From: Burkholderiales bacterium | GTDB lineage: Bacteria > Pseudomonadota > Gammaproteobacteria > Burkholderiales > Burkholderiaceae_E | Assembly (NCBI GenBank): GCA_947487165.1 | Contig: CANKWX010000036.1 | Span: 1-39,037, forward strand | DNA length: 39,037 nt | Reading direction: 5' to 3' | Shown here: positions 8,332 through 17,459 of the stretch, in pieces | How positions within the stretch are numbered: position 1 is the stretch's first letter | Layout: the number at the start of each line of letters is the position of its first letter | Made by a program: the position numbers and the translations under genes | The notes under the pieces: model-generated | The model's input: the letters and a program-made list of their open reading frames with translations, nothing else | The model's database searches: none | What the model was told of the DNA's origin: nothing

Positions 8332-9528
8332 ATGTCCGATCCCATCGTTATCGTCTCGGTCGCCCGCACCCCGATCGGCAGCATGAACGGCGAGATGTCG
8401 TCGTTTGCCGGCCAGCAGCTCGGTGCTTTTGCCATCAAGGCAGCGCTCGAGCGCGCCGGCCTCAAGCCCGAGCAGATCCAGGAAGTCATCATGGGCTGCG
8501 TGCTGCCCGCCGGTCAGGGCCAGGCGCCGGCGCGCCAGGCTGCGCTTGGCGCCGGCCTGCCGGTGTCGGCGGGGGCCACCACCATCAACAAGGTCTGCGG
8601 TTCGGGCATGAAATCCGCCATGCTGGCCCATGACCTGCTCGCGGTCGGCAGCCAGGACATCATCGTGGCCGGCGGCATGGAGAGCATGTCGAATGCGCCC
8701 TACATGATGCTCAAGGGCCGTAACGGCTATCGCTACGGCCACGGCACGCTCTTCGATCACATGGCCCTCGACGGACTGGAAGACGCCTACGACAAGACGC
8801 CCAACGGCGGCGGCAAATCGATGGGCCAGTTTGCCGAAGACTGCGCCGGCAAATACAGCTTCACCCGCGACGAGCAGGATGCCTATGCGATCGCCTCGAC
8901 CGAACGCGCCCGCAAAGCCAATGAAGACGGCTCGTTTGCCTTCGAGATCGCGCCGGTGACGGTTGCCGGTCGTAAGGGCGATGTCGTGATCAGCAAGGAC
9001 GAAAGCCCCTTCAAGAGCGACACGTCCAAGATCCCCGGCCTGAAGCCCGCGTTTCGCAAGGACGGCACCGTGACCGCCGCCACCTCGTCATCGATCTCTG
9101 ATGGCGCCGCGGCCATGGTGATGATGCGGGCGTCCACCGCTGCCAAGCTCGGTGTCACACCGATTGCAAAACTGGTCGCGCACACCACCCACTCGCAGGA
9201 GCCGCAGTGGTTCACCACCGCACCGGTGGGTGCCATCAAAAAGCTCTACGACAAGACCGGCTGGTCGAGTGCGAATGTCGATCTGTATGAAATCAACGAA
9301 GCCTTTGCGGTGGTCGCCATGGCGGCGATGAAGGAGCACGACCTGCCGCATGCCAAGGTCAACATCCATGGCGGCGCCTGCGCGCTGGGCCATCCGATTG
9401 GCGCGTCGGGAGCGCGTCTGATCGTGACCCTGATCGGCGCGCTGAAAAAGACCGGCGGCAAGCGCGGCATCGCCTCGCTGTGCATCGGCGGTGGCGAAGC
9501 GACCGCGGTCGGCATCGAACTGGTCTGA
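8332..9528 (+). CDS. Acetyl-CoA C-acetyltransferase (thiolase)
   Basis: The 398-residue enzyme interconverts two acetyl-CoA and acetoacetyl-CoA. The nucleophile Cys89 lies in NKVCGSGMKS, His354 in GGACALGHPIGASG and the second Cys384 in CIGGGEA, so the catalytic triad is intact. Length and sequence look like biosynthetic/degradative PhaA/AtoB-type thiolases. A clear AAGGAG (8320-8325) lies six bases before the ATG. It could cleave acetoacetyl-CoA derived from leucine breakdown, or feed polyhydroxybutyrate; the sequence does not separate these roles. Confidence 0.95.
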   Translation: MSDPIVIVSVARTPIGSMNGEMSSFAGQQLGAFAIKAALERAGLKPEQIQEVIMGCVLPAGQGQAPARQAALGAGLPVSAGATTINKVCGSGMKSAMLAHDLLAVGSQDIIVAGGMESMSNAPYMMLKGRNGYRYGHGTLFDHMALDGLEDAYDKTPNGGGKSMGQFAEDCAGKYSFTRDEQDAYAIASTERARKANEDGSFAFEIAPVTVAGRKGDVVISKDESPFKSDTSKIPGLKPAFRKDGTVTAATSSSISDGAAAMVMMRASTAAKLGVTPIAKLVAHTTHSQEPQWFTTAPVGAIKKLYDKTGWSSANVDLYEINEAFAVVAMAAMKEHDLPHAKVNIHGGACALGHPIGASGARLIVTLIGALKKTGGKRGIASLCIGGGEATAVGIELV

Positions 9529-9533
9529 CCGGT

Positions 9534-9965
9534 ATGGCAACGCTGAAAACTGCAGGCGGGCTGCGACGGATTTCGTCGGGGTCCAGCTTCGAAGCGGCCG
9601 CCGGTTATTCGCGGGCGATCGTCGATGGCGACAGTGTGCTGGTCGCAGGCACCACCGGCTTCAACTATGCCGACATGAGCATCGAGGCCGATCCGGTCGC
9701 CCAGACCCATCAGTGCTTTGCCAATATCAGCGCCGCGCTCGCCCAGGCCAACTGCTCGCTCGACGATGTGGTGCGGGTGCGTTATCTGTTGACCGAGCCG
9801 GCGCTCTTCACCCTTCTCGCGCCGATCTTCGGCCAGTACTTCGCGCGCGCCCGGCCAGCCGCCACCGCGATGGTGGTCGGACTGATCGATCCGCGCCTGA
9901 AGATCGAGATCGAAGTGGATGCACGGATGGCGCCACCCGAGATGCCGAGTCCGTATATCGCCTGA
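9534..9965 (+). CDS. Rid (YjgF/YER057c/UK114) family protein
   Basis: This 143-residue Rid-family protein contains LLTEPALFTLLAPIFGQYF and ARARPAATAMVVGLID, with the conserved Arg at about 107 and Glu residues in IEIEVDA (124-130), as in enamine/imine deaminases that clear reactive intermediates of PLP enzymes. Start 9534 is five bases after the thiolase stop; the frame can be extended upstream to 9480 only within the thiolase. A detoxifying role beside amino acid catabolism is plausible, but Rid subfamilies differ and activity is not proven. Confidence 0.88.
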   Translation: MATLKTAGGLRRISSGSSFEAAAGYSRAIVDGDSVLVAGTTGFNYADMSIEADPVAQTHQCFANISAALAQANCSLDDVVRVRYLLTEPALFTLLAPIFGQYFARARPAATAMVVGLIDPRLKIEIEVDARMAPPEMPSPYIA

Positions 9966-10003
9966 TAACGCCAGATTCACGCCGAATTGACGACGAGTTT
10001 TCG

Positions 10004-11164
10004 ATGATCCTGTCTGCCGAACATGCCCAGGTGCGCGATGCGGTGCGCGCCTTTGTCACTGCCGAGATCACACCCCACGCTGCCCGCTGGGACCGCGAGT
10101 CGAGCTTTCCGGCGCAGGCGCTGCGCGGGCTGGCAGCGCTCGGCTGTTATGGCGTGGCCGTGCCCGAGCGCTGGGGCGGCGCGGGTCTCGACTACACCGC
10201 ACTCGCGGTGATCATCGAGGAGATCGCGGCCGGCTGCGGCGCCACCTCGACGATCATCTCGGTCAACAACTGTCCGGTCGCCTCGATCCTGATGACTTAC
10301 GCCAACGAGGCCCAAAAAGCGCGGTGGCTGGCGCCTCTGGCCAGCGGCGAGATGCTGGGCGCCTTTTGCCTGACCGAGCCGCATGTCGGGTCGGATGCCT
10401 CGGCGCTGCGCACCACCGCCAGGCGAGAAACCGATGCAGACGGTCGCGTGTCGTATGTGATCGACGGGGTCAAGCAGTTCATCACCTCGGGCAAGCATGC
10501 CGATGTCGCGATCGTCATGGCAGTCACAGACAAGGCCGCCGGCAAGCGCGGCATCTCGGCCTTTCTGGTGCCCACCGTCACACCGGGCTATCGGGTGGCA
10601 AGGCTGGAGGATAAGGTCGGCCAGCATGCCTCGGACACCGCCCAGATCGCCTTCGAGGGCTGTCGGGTGCCGGCCGAGAATCTGCTTGGCGACGAAGGCC
10701 AGGGCTACAAGATCGCGCTGTCGGGGCTCGAGGGCGGGCGCATCGGCATTGCGTCGCAGTCGCTTGGCATGGCGCGCGCCGCCTTCGAAGCCGCGTTGCG
10801 CTATGCCAAGGAACGCGAGGCCTTCGGGGTGGCGATCTTCGAGCATCAGGCGGTGCAGTTTCGACTGGCCGACATGGCCACCAGCCTTGAGGCAGCGCGC
10901 CAGCTGATCCTGCATGCCGCCGCGCTCAAGGATGCCGGCCAGCCCTGCCTGAAAGAAGCCGCCATGGCCAAGCTCTTTGCCTCCGAGATCGCCGAGCGGG
11001 TGTGCTCGGACGCCATCCAGATTCATGGCGGATACGGTTATGTGTCCGACTTCCCGGTCGAGCGGATCTGGCGCGACGTGCGGGTCTGCCAGATCTATGA
11101 GGGCACCAGCGATATTCAGAAGATCCTGATCGGGCGGGCACTGGCCAATGCCGACAGCGCCTGA
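10004..11164 (+). CDS. Acyl-CoA dehydrogenase (short/branched-chain type)
   Basis: The 386-residue flavoenzyme has the standard three-part fold, with LTEPHVGSDASA and FITSGKHAD for FAD contacts and IHGGYGYVSDFPVERIWRD in the C-terminal helical domain. The catalytic Glu366 is in IYEGTSDIQ, the site used by short-chain acyl-CoA dehydrogenases, unlike liuA. It oxidises a saturated acyl-CoA to the 2-enoyl-CoA with ETF as acceptor. Start ATG 10004 lies 38 bases after the Rid gene; the open frame running back to 9491 is out of frame with that gene and is not real. The substrate could be butyryl- or methylbutyryl-CoA. Confidence 0.92.
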   Translation: MILSAEHAQVRDAVRAFVTAEITPHAARWDRESSFPAQALRGLAALGCYGVAVPERWGGAGLDYTALAVIIEEIAAGCGATSTIISVNNCPVASILMTYANEAQKARWLAPLASGEMLGAFCLTEPHVGSDASALRTTARRETDADGRVSYVIDGVKQFITSGKHADVAIVMAVTDKAAGKRGISAFLVPTVTPGYRVARLEDKVGQHASDTAQIAFEGCRVPAENLLGDEGQGYKIALSGLEGGRIGIASQSLGMARAAFEAALRYAKEREAFGVAIFEHQAVQFRLADMATSLEAARQLILHAAALKDAGQPCLKEAAMAKLFASEIAERVCSDAIQIHGGYGYVSDFPVERIWRDVRVCQIYEGTSDIQKILIGRALANADSA

Positions 11165-11218
11165 TGTTCACACTGCCTGATATCGGCGATTCAACGAACA
11201 TACAAAAAGGAGACACGG

Positions 11219-11887
11219 ATGGAAACCGTTCAGATCGAGGCCATCGACGGCAAGTCGGTCCGGGCCTTCGTGGCACGCCCGCAAGGTGAGCCCAAAGGAT
11301 GCATCGTGGTCGTGCAGGAAATCTTCGGCGTCAATGACCACATCCGCTGGGTCGCGGCGCAGCAATATGCCGCCGCAGGCTATCTCGCAGTAGCCCCGGC
11401 ATTTTTCGATCGCATCGAGTCGGGTGTCGAGCTCGGCTACACGCCCGAGGGCACGGCACGCGGGCGCACGCTGGTCGATGAGCTGGGTCTGGATGCGCCG
11501 CTGCGCGACATTCGCGCAGCGCAGCAGCAGATCGGCCGCGGGCTTCCAACCGGCGTAGTCGGCTACTGCTGGGGCGGCACCGTGGCCTACCTGTCGGCCA
11601 CCCGTCTGGGCCTGCCCTCGGTGGGCTATTACGGCGGTCGCACCGTGCCGTATCTGCATGAGCGGCTGCAGGCGCCGATGATGTTTCACTTCGGCGAGAA
11701 AGATGCCCTCATCACGATGGATGCGGTCAAGCGCATCAGCCAGACCCATCCTCAGGCCGCCTGCCATGTCTATCCGGCAGGGCACGGCTTCAATCGCCAT
11801 GGCCATCCCGACTGGCACGACGACAGCGCAAAGACCGCGCTCGAGCGCACGCTCGCCTTTTTCGAACAGAACCTGAGCCATGGCTAA
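11219..11887 (+). CDS. Dienelactone hydrolase family protein
   Basis: This 222-residue cytoplasmic alpha/beta hydrolase has the Cys-Asp-His triad of dienelactone hydrolases: Cys117 in GYCWGG, Asp162 in GEKDALI and His189 in AGHGFN. Glu34 in VQEIFG is the residue that orients the Cys in that family. Length is near the usual 230-240. A strong AAGGAGA ribosome site precedes the ATG. No chlorocatechol or muconate genes are nearby, so a general lactone or ester hydrolase is likelier than classical dienelactone cleavage. Confidence 0.9.
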   Translation: METVQIEAIDGKSVRAFVARPQGEPKGCIVVVQEIFGVNDHIRWVAAQQYAAAGYLAVAPAFFDRIESGVELGYTPEGTARGRTLVDELGLDAPLRDIRAAQQQIGRGLPTGVVGYCWGGTVAYLSATRLGLPSVGYYGGRTVPYLHERLQAPMMFHFGEKDALITMDAVKRISQTHPQAACHVYPAGHGFNRHGHPDWHDDSAKTALERTLAFFEQNLSHG

Positions 11888-11938
11888 GGCCGGATCGGCA
11901 TCATGACGCGTGGTTTGCGACGGCCTGGCTGATCAGAG

Positions 11939-12607
11939 ATGCGCATCGAGGCGGTGATCTTCGATTGCGACGGCGTGCTGGTCGACAGCGAGCCGATCAC
12001 CATGGCAGTGCTGACTGCCATGGCCAACGATGCCGGCCTGTCGCTCACCGAGCATGATGCCGCCGAGCTCTTCATGGGCAAGTCGCTGCGCGAAGACATC
12101 CGGATCATCGAATCGCAACTGGGCAAACCGCTGCCGGCAGGCTGGACCGACGCCTACCTGGCACGCCGCAATGCCGCGCTGTCGGCGCAGGTGGTGGCGG
12201 TCACCGGCATTGTCCATGTGCTTGATGTCCTGGCCGCCCGCGGCATTGCGATTGCGGTGGCTTCGGGTGGCGATCGCGCCAAGATGCGCCTGACGCTGGG
12301 CACGACCGGTCTGCTGCACCGATTCGAAGCGCCCGACCAGCAATCGTCCTGGCTCTTCGGTGCCGACATGGTCGAGCATGCCAAGCCCGCGCCCGATGTC
12401 TATCTGATGGCCGCCCGCGCGCTGGGCGCCGATCCGTCACGCTGCCTGGTGATTGAGGACACGCCGGTCGGTGTGCAGGCCGGCACTGCCGCCGGCGCGA
12501 TCGTCTTCGGCTATTGCGAACGCAACGATCCGCGAAAGCTGCTGGCCCATGGCGCCAGCGCGGTATTTGCCGACATGCACCGCCTGCCCGACTTTCTTTC
12601 GCACTGA
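11939..12607 (+). CDS. HAD superfamily phosphatase (phosphoglycolate phosphatase/beta-PGM like)
   Basis: The 222-residue protein begins with the HAD motif [11 protein letters not shown] (nucleophile Asp9, acid/base Asp11), followed by a helical cap domain, motif II in VASGGDRAK, Lys in KPAPDVY and the acidic motif VIEDTPVG. It is expected to be a Mg-dependent phosphatase or phosphoglucomutase-like enzyme on a small phosphorylated metabolite. It lies 51 bases after the dienelactone hydrolase gene and seven bases before liuB. The true substrate is not readable. Confidence 0.88.
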   Translation: MRIEAVIFDCDGVLVDSEPITMAVLTAMANDAGLSLTEHDAAELFMGKSLREDIRIIESQLGKPLPAGWTDAYLARRNAALSAQVVAVTGIVHVLDVLAARGIAIAVASGGDRAKMRLTLGTTGLLHRFEAPDQQSSWLFGADMVEHAKPAPDVYLMAARALGADPSRCLVIEDTPVGVQAGTAAGAIVFGYCERNDPRKLLAHGASAVFADMHRLPDFLSH

Positions 12608-12614
12608 GATCACC

Positions 12615-14222
12615 ATGCCTGCCATCGAATCCCGTCTGGACACCCGATCTGCCGACTTCAAGTCCAACTCGCAGGCCATGGCCACGCTGGTCGATGACCT
12701 GCGCATGCACTGCGCCAAAGCCGCCGACGGCGGCGGCAAGACCGCGCGCGACCGGCACACCTCACGCGGCAAGCTGCTGCCGCGCGATCGTATCGATCAG
12801 CTGCTTGACCCCGGCACGGCTTTTCTCGAGCTCTCGCCGATGGCAGCGCACGAGATGTACGACAACGAGGCGCCCTGCGCCGGCATCATCACCGGCATCG
12901 GTCGGGTCTCCGGCGTCGAATGCCTGATCGTGTGCAATGACGCAACCGTCAAGGGCGGCACCTATTACCCGGTGACCGTGAAAAAGCATCTGCGCGCGCA
13001 GGAGATCGCCGCCGAAAACCGCCTGCCCTGCGTCTATCTGGTCGACTCGGGCGGCGCCAACCTGCCCAACCAGGACGAGGTGTTTCCCGATCGCGAGCAC
13101 TTCGGTCGCATCTTCTTCAACCAGGCCAATCTGTCGGCCCGTGGCATTCCGCAGATCGCAGTGGTCATGGGCTCTTGCACCGCAGGCGGCGCCTATGTGC
13201 CGGCGATGAGCGACGAGTCGATCATCGTTCGCAACCAGGGCACGATCTTTCTGGGCGGCCCACCGCTGGTGAAGGCGGCCACCGGCGAGGTGGTCACGCC
13301 CGAAGACCTCGGCGGCGGCGATGTGCACTCGCGCCTGTCGGGCGTGGTCGACTGGCTGGCCAACGACGATGCGCATGCCCTGTCGATTGCGCGCGGCATC
13401 GTGGCCAATCTCAACTGGCAAAAGCCCGAGCAGCTGGTGCGCACCACCCCGATCGAGCCACGCTACGATCCGCGCGAGCTCTATGGCGTGCTGCCGACCG
13501 ACACCCGCAAACCCTATGACGTGCGCGAGGTCATTGCCCGCATCGTCGACGACTCGGCCTTCGACGAGTGGAAGGCCCGCTACGGCACGACCCTGGTCAC
13601 AGGATTTGCGCGCATCCACGGCATGCCGATCGGGATCATCGCCAACAACGGCATCCTCTTTTCGGAGTCGGCGCTCAAGGCCGCGCACTTCATCGAACTG
13701 TGCTGCCAGCGCAAGATCCCGCTGCTCTTTTTGCAGAACATCAGCGGCTTCATGGTCGGTCGCAAATACGAGAACGAAGGCATTGCACGCAATGGCGCAA
13801 AGATGGTCACTGCGGTGGCCTGTGCGCAGGTGCCCAAGTTCACGATCATCATCGGCGGCAGCTTCGGCGCCGGCAACTACGGCATGTGCGGGCGCGCCTA
13901 CTCGCCGCGATTCCTGTGGATGTGGCCGAATGCACGCATCAGTGTGATGGGCGGCGAGCAGGCCGCCTCGGTGCTGGCCACCGTCAAACGCGACGGCATC
14001 GAGTCGCGGGGCGGCGCCTGGAGCGCCGAAGACGAAGCCGACTTCAAGGCGCCGCTGCGTGCGCAGTACGAGCGCGAGGGCCACCCCTACTACGCCACCG
14101 CGCGCCTGTGGGACGACGGCATCATCGACCCGGCCGACACCCGCCGGGTGTTGGCGCTTGCCATGTCAGCCAGCCTGAATGCGCCGATCGCCGAGACGCG
14201 CTTTGGCGTGTTCCGGATGTGA
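12615..14222 (+). CDS. liuB: Methylcrotonyl-CoA carboxylase, carboxyltransferase (beta) subunit
   Basis: The 535-residue carboxyltransferase moves CO2 from biotin to 3-methylcrotonyl-CoA to give 3-methylglutaconyl-CoA. Oxyanion segments [10 protein letters not shown] (about 185-194) and [16 protein letters not shown] mark the two crotonase-like halves. [16 protein letters not shown] and [20 protein letters not shown] are typical of MCC beta rather than propionyl-CoA carboxylase. ATG 12615 is chosen; the frame extends to 12453 inside the HAD gene. The partner alpha subunit is not next to it; liuD lies 21 kb away at 35230. Confidence 0.94.
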   Translation: MPAIESRLDTRSADFKSNSQAMATLVDDLRMHCAKAADGGGKTARDRHTSRGKLLPRDRIDQLLDPGTAFLELSPMAAHEMYDNEAPCAGIITGIGRVSGVECLIVCNDATVKGGTYYPVTVKKHLRAQEIAAENRLPCVYLVDSGGANLPNQDEVFPDREHFGRIFFNQANLSARGIPQIAVVMGSCTAGGAYVPAMSDESIIVRNQGTIFLGGPPLVKAATGEVVTPEDLGGGDVHSRLSGVVDWLANDDAHALSIARGIVANLNWQKPEQLVRTTPIEPRYDPRELYGVLPTDTRKPYDVREVIARIVDDSAFDEWKARYGTTLVTGFARIHGMPIGIIANNGILFSESALKAAHFIELCCQRKIPLLFLQNISGFMVGRKYENEGIARNGAKMVTAVACAQVPKFTIIIGGSFGAGNYGMCGRAYSPRFLWMWPNARISVMGGEQAASVLATVKRDGIESRGGAWSAEDEADFKAPLRAQYEREGHPYYATARLWDDGIIDPADTRRVLALAMSASLNAPIAETRFGVFRM

Positions 14223-14247
14223 GCGACAGCCACGAGGAGCACGAGTG

Positions 14248-15117
14248 ATGAGCCGATATGTCAGTTGCCTCGCGACGATCGCCTGGCTGGCCGCGGCGCT
14301 GCTGGCACCGGATGCACTGGCTCAGTCGACGCCGCTGGATGCCAAGCTGCGAGAGCAGATCATCAGCGTCACCAAACCGGGTTTCATGGGTCCGACGCTC
14401 GAAGTCACGCTCTTTTCACCGCCAGGCGACGGGCCCTTCCCGGTCGCGGTCATCAACCACGGCAAGGCTTCCGGCGACCCGCGCTGGCAAGCACGTGCCC
14501 GCTATCTTCTGCCGTCACGCTCGCTGGTCGAGCGGGGATTTCTGGTTGTGTTGCCGATGCGCAGCGGCTTCTCGAAATCAACTGGCCTCTACAACTCGGT
14601 CGGCTGCAATACCGAAAGCAATGGTCTGCAACAGGCCGATGACATCGTTGCGGTGCTCGATCACATCGCCACGCTGCCGCAGGCAGATGCCACCCGAATC
14701 ATCGTGATGGGCCAGTCCCACGGCGGTATGAGCACGCTGGCGCTGGGCACCCTGGGTCGACCTGGGGTCAGGGGTCTGGTGAACTTTGCCGGTGGCCTGC
14801 GAACCGAAAATTGCCCCGCCTGGGAGTCGGGCCTCGCACGTGCCTTCGGTGCCTATGGCCGCCAAACCCGCGTCCCCTCACTGTGGTTCTATGGCGACAA
14901 CGACAGCTATTGGCGCCGTGACACCTGGGAAGCCATGTATGCCGCGTACACCGAAGCGGGTGGCAATGCTCGCATGGTTGCCTTCGGCACCTTCGCCGCG
15001 GGGGACGCCCACGGCATGTTCGCGAGTCGCAGCGGACTGGACATCTGGCTGCCTGAATTTGATCGATTCGCGATCGAAGTGGGTGTCATGCCGGGCAAGA
15101 CGCTCACCTCGAAATGA
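14248..15117 (+). CDS. Secreted alpha/beta hydrolase (dienelactone hydrolase-like)
   Basis: The 289-residue precursor begins with a signal peptide: short basic start, hydrophobic IAWLAAALLA and an Ala-Leu-Ala cleavage site after about residue 25, so the enzyme is probably periplasmic. An alpha/beta hydrolase core follows, with nucleophile Ser157 in MGQSHGG, Asp217 or Asp219 in YGDNDSY and His255 in GDAHGMF. GAGGAG lies eight bases before the ATG. Paired Cys residues (120 and 189) could form a disulphide. It may act on an ester or peptide outside the cytoplasm; no link to leucine breakdown is visible beyond position. Confidence 0.82.
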   Translation: MSRYVSCLATIAWLAAALLAPDALAQSTPLDAKLREQIISVTKPGFMGPTLEVTLFSPPGDGPFPVAVINHGKASGDPRWQARARYLLPSRSLVERGFLVVLPMRSGFSKSTGLYNSVGCNTESNGLQQADDIVAVLDHIATLPQADATRIIVMGQSHGGMSTLALGTLGRPGVRGLVNFAGGLRTENCPAWESGLARAFGAYGRQTRVPSLWFYGDNDSYWRRDTWEAMYAAYTEAGGNARMVAFGTFAAGDAHGMFASRSGLDIWLPEFDRFAIEVGVMPGKTLTSK

Positions 15118-15701
15118 GCGAATCCCCTGCTCGCGCCGCCCCCCCTGACACCGTCGAGCAGGGCGATATCGTCGCCGCCACCCGGCACTGGCTTGAGGTG
15201 GCGGTCATCGGCCTGAACCTGTGCCCGTTCGCCAAGGCGGTTCATGTGAAGCAGCAGATCCGCTATGCGGTCACGCAGGCGAACAGCGACAGCGAGTTAC
15301 TGGCGGTGCTGCGCGACGAGCTGTCGCTGCTGGCAAAGGCCGACGCAAACGACATCGACACGACACTGCTGATCCATCCGCAGGCGCTGACCGACTTCAT
15401 CGACTACACCGCGTTTTTGCGCCAGGCCGATCGCCTGCTGCGCAGCCATGGCCATGAGGGCACGCTCCAGATTGCGAGTTTTCATCCGGCCTATGAATTC
15501 GCCGGCAGCGCGCCCGACGACATCGAAAACTGCAGCAATCGATCACCCTATCCGATGCTGCACCTGCTGCGCGAAGACAGCATCGAGCGCGCGGTCTCCG
15601 CCTTTCCGGATGCCGGGGAAATTTACGAGCGCAACATCGAAACGCTGCGAAGGCTCGGTCACACCGGATGGCAACGGCTGTTCACGCAGGAGCCCGGCTG
15701 A
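15114..15701 (+). CDS. DUF1415 family protein
   Basis: This 195-residue soluble protein of unknown function matches the DUF1415 pattern: an early GLNLCPFAK segment (about 33-41), ASFHPAYEFAG and a closing NIETLRRLGHTGW. It overlaps the hydrolase stop by four bases (ATGA), implying translational coupling at the end of the plus-strand run. A GC-rich hairpin (15713-15732) follows the stop. No catalytic role can be assigned. Confidence 0.85.
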   Translation: MSESPARAAPPDTVEQGDIVAATRHWLEVAVIGLNLCPFAKAVHVKQQIRYAVTQANSDSELLAVLRDELSLLAKADANDIDTTLLIHPQALTDFIDYTAFLRQADRLLRSHGHEGTLQIASFHPAYEFAGSAPDDIENCSNRSPYPMLHLLREDSIERAVSAFPDAGEIYERNIETLRRLGHTGWQRLFTQEPG

Positions 15702-15712
15702 CGCCCACAACA

Positions 15713-15732
15713 GGGGCCAGTCGGTCGGCCCC
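15713..15732 (+). terminator. Candidate hairpin ending the liuA-DUF1415 run
   Basis: GGGGCC (15713-15718) pairs with GGCCCC (15727-15732) around an eight-base loop, 12 bases past the DUF1415 stop. There is no T tract, so intrinsic termination would be weak; it lies between convergent genes. Confidence 0.35.
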
Positions 15733-15792
15733 GAGTCAGTCAGCCTTGTTTCAATCGGCCTTGTTTCAATCGGCCTTGACTCAGTCGACCTT
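15733..15792. repeat. Four 15-base tandem repeats covering the 3' end of the Bug gene
   Basis: Units at 15733, 15748, 15763 and 15778 follow the pattern G-N-N-TCA-R-TC-R-N-CCTT; the middle two are identical (GTTTCAATCGGCCTT). The last unit contains the stop and final codons (Lys-Val-Asp-stop) of the Bug gene on the minus strand. Each further copy repeats a Lys-Ala-Asp-stop in the same frame, so the gene tail has been copied with its stop codon. Confidence 0.85.
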
Positions 15793-16812
15793 GATGTTTG
15801 CCGCTTTGGTCACCGCACCCCATTTGTCGATTTCTGCACGCACAAAGCCGTTGAACTCGGCCGGGCTCATCGGGATGGTCGCACCGCCCATTTCGGCCAC
15901 TTTCTGCTTGATTTGCGGTTGGGCGAGGATCTTGGCGACTTCGCGGTTCAGGGTGTCGATGATCGCGGGCGGGGTCTTGCCCGGGGCCATCAGGCCGACC
16001 CATACCGTCACATCAAAGCCCGGATAACCGGACTCGGCAATCGTCGGAATCTCCGGGAAACCCGGCACGCGCTGCAAGCCGGTCACGGCCAGCGCGCGCA
16101 CCCGCCCGGCCTTGATCTGCGGTGCCGCGGTCACCAGGTTGTCGACCATGACCTGCACCTGGCCGCCGATCAGGTCGGTCAGCGCAGGGGTCGATCCCTT
16201 GTAGGGGACATGGGTCAGCGTAATGCCGGCACGCGACATCAACAGTTCGGCACCCAGATGACCCGAGGTGGCCGTGCCTGACGAACCCAGCACCAGCGCA
16301 CCCGGCTTGGCTTTTGCAAGGCTGACCAGTTCGGCCACGGTGCGCGCAGGCACTTCGGGGTTGACCAGCAGCACGTTCGGCATCGAGATCACATGCACGA
16401 CCGGGGCAAAATCAGCCGGCGTGTAAGGCAGCTTCGGATAAAGGCCGTAGTGGGCGGCATTAGGCCCGATGCTGCCCATCAGCAGCGTGTAGCCATCGGG
16501 ATCAGCCCGAGCGACCGCCTGCGCACCAATGATCTGGCTGGCACCGGCCTTGTTCTCGACCACCACCGGCTGACTGACGACCTTTCCCAATTCGACCGCC
16601 ACAAGGCGCGCCGCCTGATCGAGAATGCCGCCCGGTGCAGCCGGAACGATGATCGTGATCGGACGACTCGGATAAGTCTGAGCCAGCGCCGGCATCGACA
16701 ACGCACTGAGCATTGCGCCAGCGGCAAACGCACTCAGCAGCAAACGCCGGGTGCCAGACGAGCGTCGCTGCGCGCAGATTTGGATCTGATCATTCACGGT
16801 GATGCACCTCAT
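15781..16812 (-). CDS. Bug/TctC family tripartite tricarboxylate transporter substrate-binding protein
   Basis: The 343-residue precursor has a long basic N-terminus (two Arg pairs), a hydrophobic stretch LLLSAFAAGAMLSALSM and a PALA-Q cleavage site, so it is exported to the periplasm. The mature part starts TYPSRPITIIVPAAPGG, the hallmark of Bug receptors, and contains VPYKGSTPALTDLIGGQVQ and VWVGLMAPGKTPP. Such proteins bind carboxylates, amino acids or vitamins. GAGGAG lies nine bases before ATG 16812. No TctA/TctB membrane genes are present, which is common for orphan Bug proteins. It follows the GST gene by 50 bases. Confidence 0.93.
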   Translation of the reverse strand: MRCITVNDQIQICAQRRSSGTRRLLLSAFAAGAMLSALSMPALAQTYPSRPITIIVPAAPGGILDQAARLVAVELGKVVSQPVVVENKAGASQIIGAQAVARADPDGYTLLMGSIGPNAAHYGLYPKLPYTPADFAPVVHVISMPNVLLVNPEVPARTVAELVSLAKAKPGALVLGSSGTATSGHLGAELLMSRAGITLTHVPYKGSTPALTDLIGGQVQVMVDNLVTAAPQIKAGRVRALAVTGLQRVPGFPEIPTIAESGYPGFDVTVWVGLMAPGKTPPAIIDTLNREVAKILAQPQIKQKVAEMGGATIPMSPAEFNGFVRAEIDKWGAVTKAANIKVD

Positions 16813-16862
16813 GTTGTCTTGCTCCTCACGGTCGGGCCCCCAGACAAGGGCGCCCGGCTTAA

Positions 16863-17459
16863 TCAGGCGACCGGCATGGTCTGAGCCATGGCCGGCAATG
16901 TCACCACTGACTCGTACCAGGCGGTCAGTTTGGGATGACCAGGGCGCCACGGCTCATTGTCGAACCTGAAATCCAGATACCCCAGTGCACATGCCACCGC
17001 CACCTCGCCAATCGTGCTCAGTTGCCTGAGGCCATCGGCTTCTTTTTCAAGATCATCCAGGGCCCGGTTGACTTTGCCTCGCTGCAAGGCGATGTAGCCG
17101 ATACGACCTTCGTCTTGAGGCAAGGCAATCTCGCGTCGACGGGGTTGACTGGCATCGAGGATGCCATCGCCGATGGCATGCAGACGCAGTGCCTTCCATC
17201 GCGCCTGACCCATCGCGGGGAACAGTGGCGCCGCGCTGCCGAGGCTGTCGAGATACTCGCAAATCACCGGGCTATCAAACAAAGCCAGGCCATCATCGGT
17301 CAACAGCGTCGGGACTTTGGCGAGCGGATTTGACTGAGCCAGCACCGGATCGGTCGTCGTGATCACCCATTTCTCGATCTGAGCATCAAGCCCTCTCAGA
17401 ATTGCGCAAACCATTGCTTTGCGCACATAAGGGCTGGCACCGGAAGCGGTCAGTTTCAT
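16863..17459 (-). CDS. Glutathione S-transferase family protein
   Basis: The 198-residue protein has a thioredoxin-like N-terminal domain opening MKLTASGASPYVRK, the cis-Pro region VPTLL, and FDSPVICEYLD for glutathione gamma-Glu binding. An all-helical C-terminal domain follows. ATG 17459 is chosen over ATG 17471 because GGGGA sits six bases upstream of the former. It probably conjugates or isomerises electrophiles with glutathione in the cytoplasm. It is transcribed before the Bug gene and divergently from the MFS transporter. The substrate is unknown. Confidence 0.9.
   Translation of the reverse strand: MKLTASGASPYVRKAMVCAILRGLDAQIEKWVITTTDPVLAQSNPLAKVPTLLTDDGLALFDSPVICEYLDSLGSAAPLFPAMGQARWKALRLHAIGDGILDASQPRRREIALPQDEGRIGYIALQRGKVNRALDDLEKEADGLRQLSTIGEVAVACALGYLDFRFDNEPWRPGHPKLTAWYESVVTLPAMAQTMPVA

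Noticed and set aside
9491-11164. Apparent fusion of a 171-residue domain to the acyl-CoA dehydrogenase
   Set aside because: The first part is the Rid gene and thiolase end read out of frame; the dehydrogenase fold begins at ATG 10004.
12762-14084. 440-residue minus-strand open frame opposite liuB
   Set aside because: Antisense shadow of a highly conserved carboxyltransferase gene.
15733-15792. CRISPR-like array
   Set aside because: The units are head-to-tail 15-mers without spacers and lie at a gene end; no cas genes are present.
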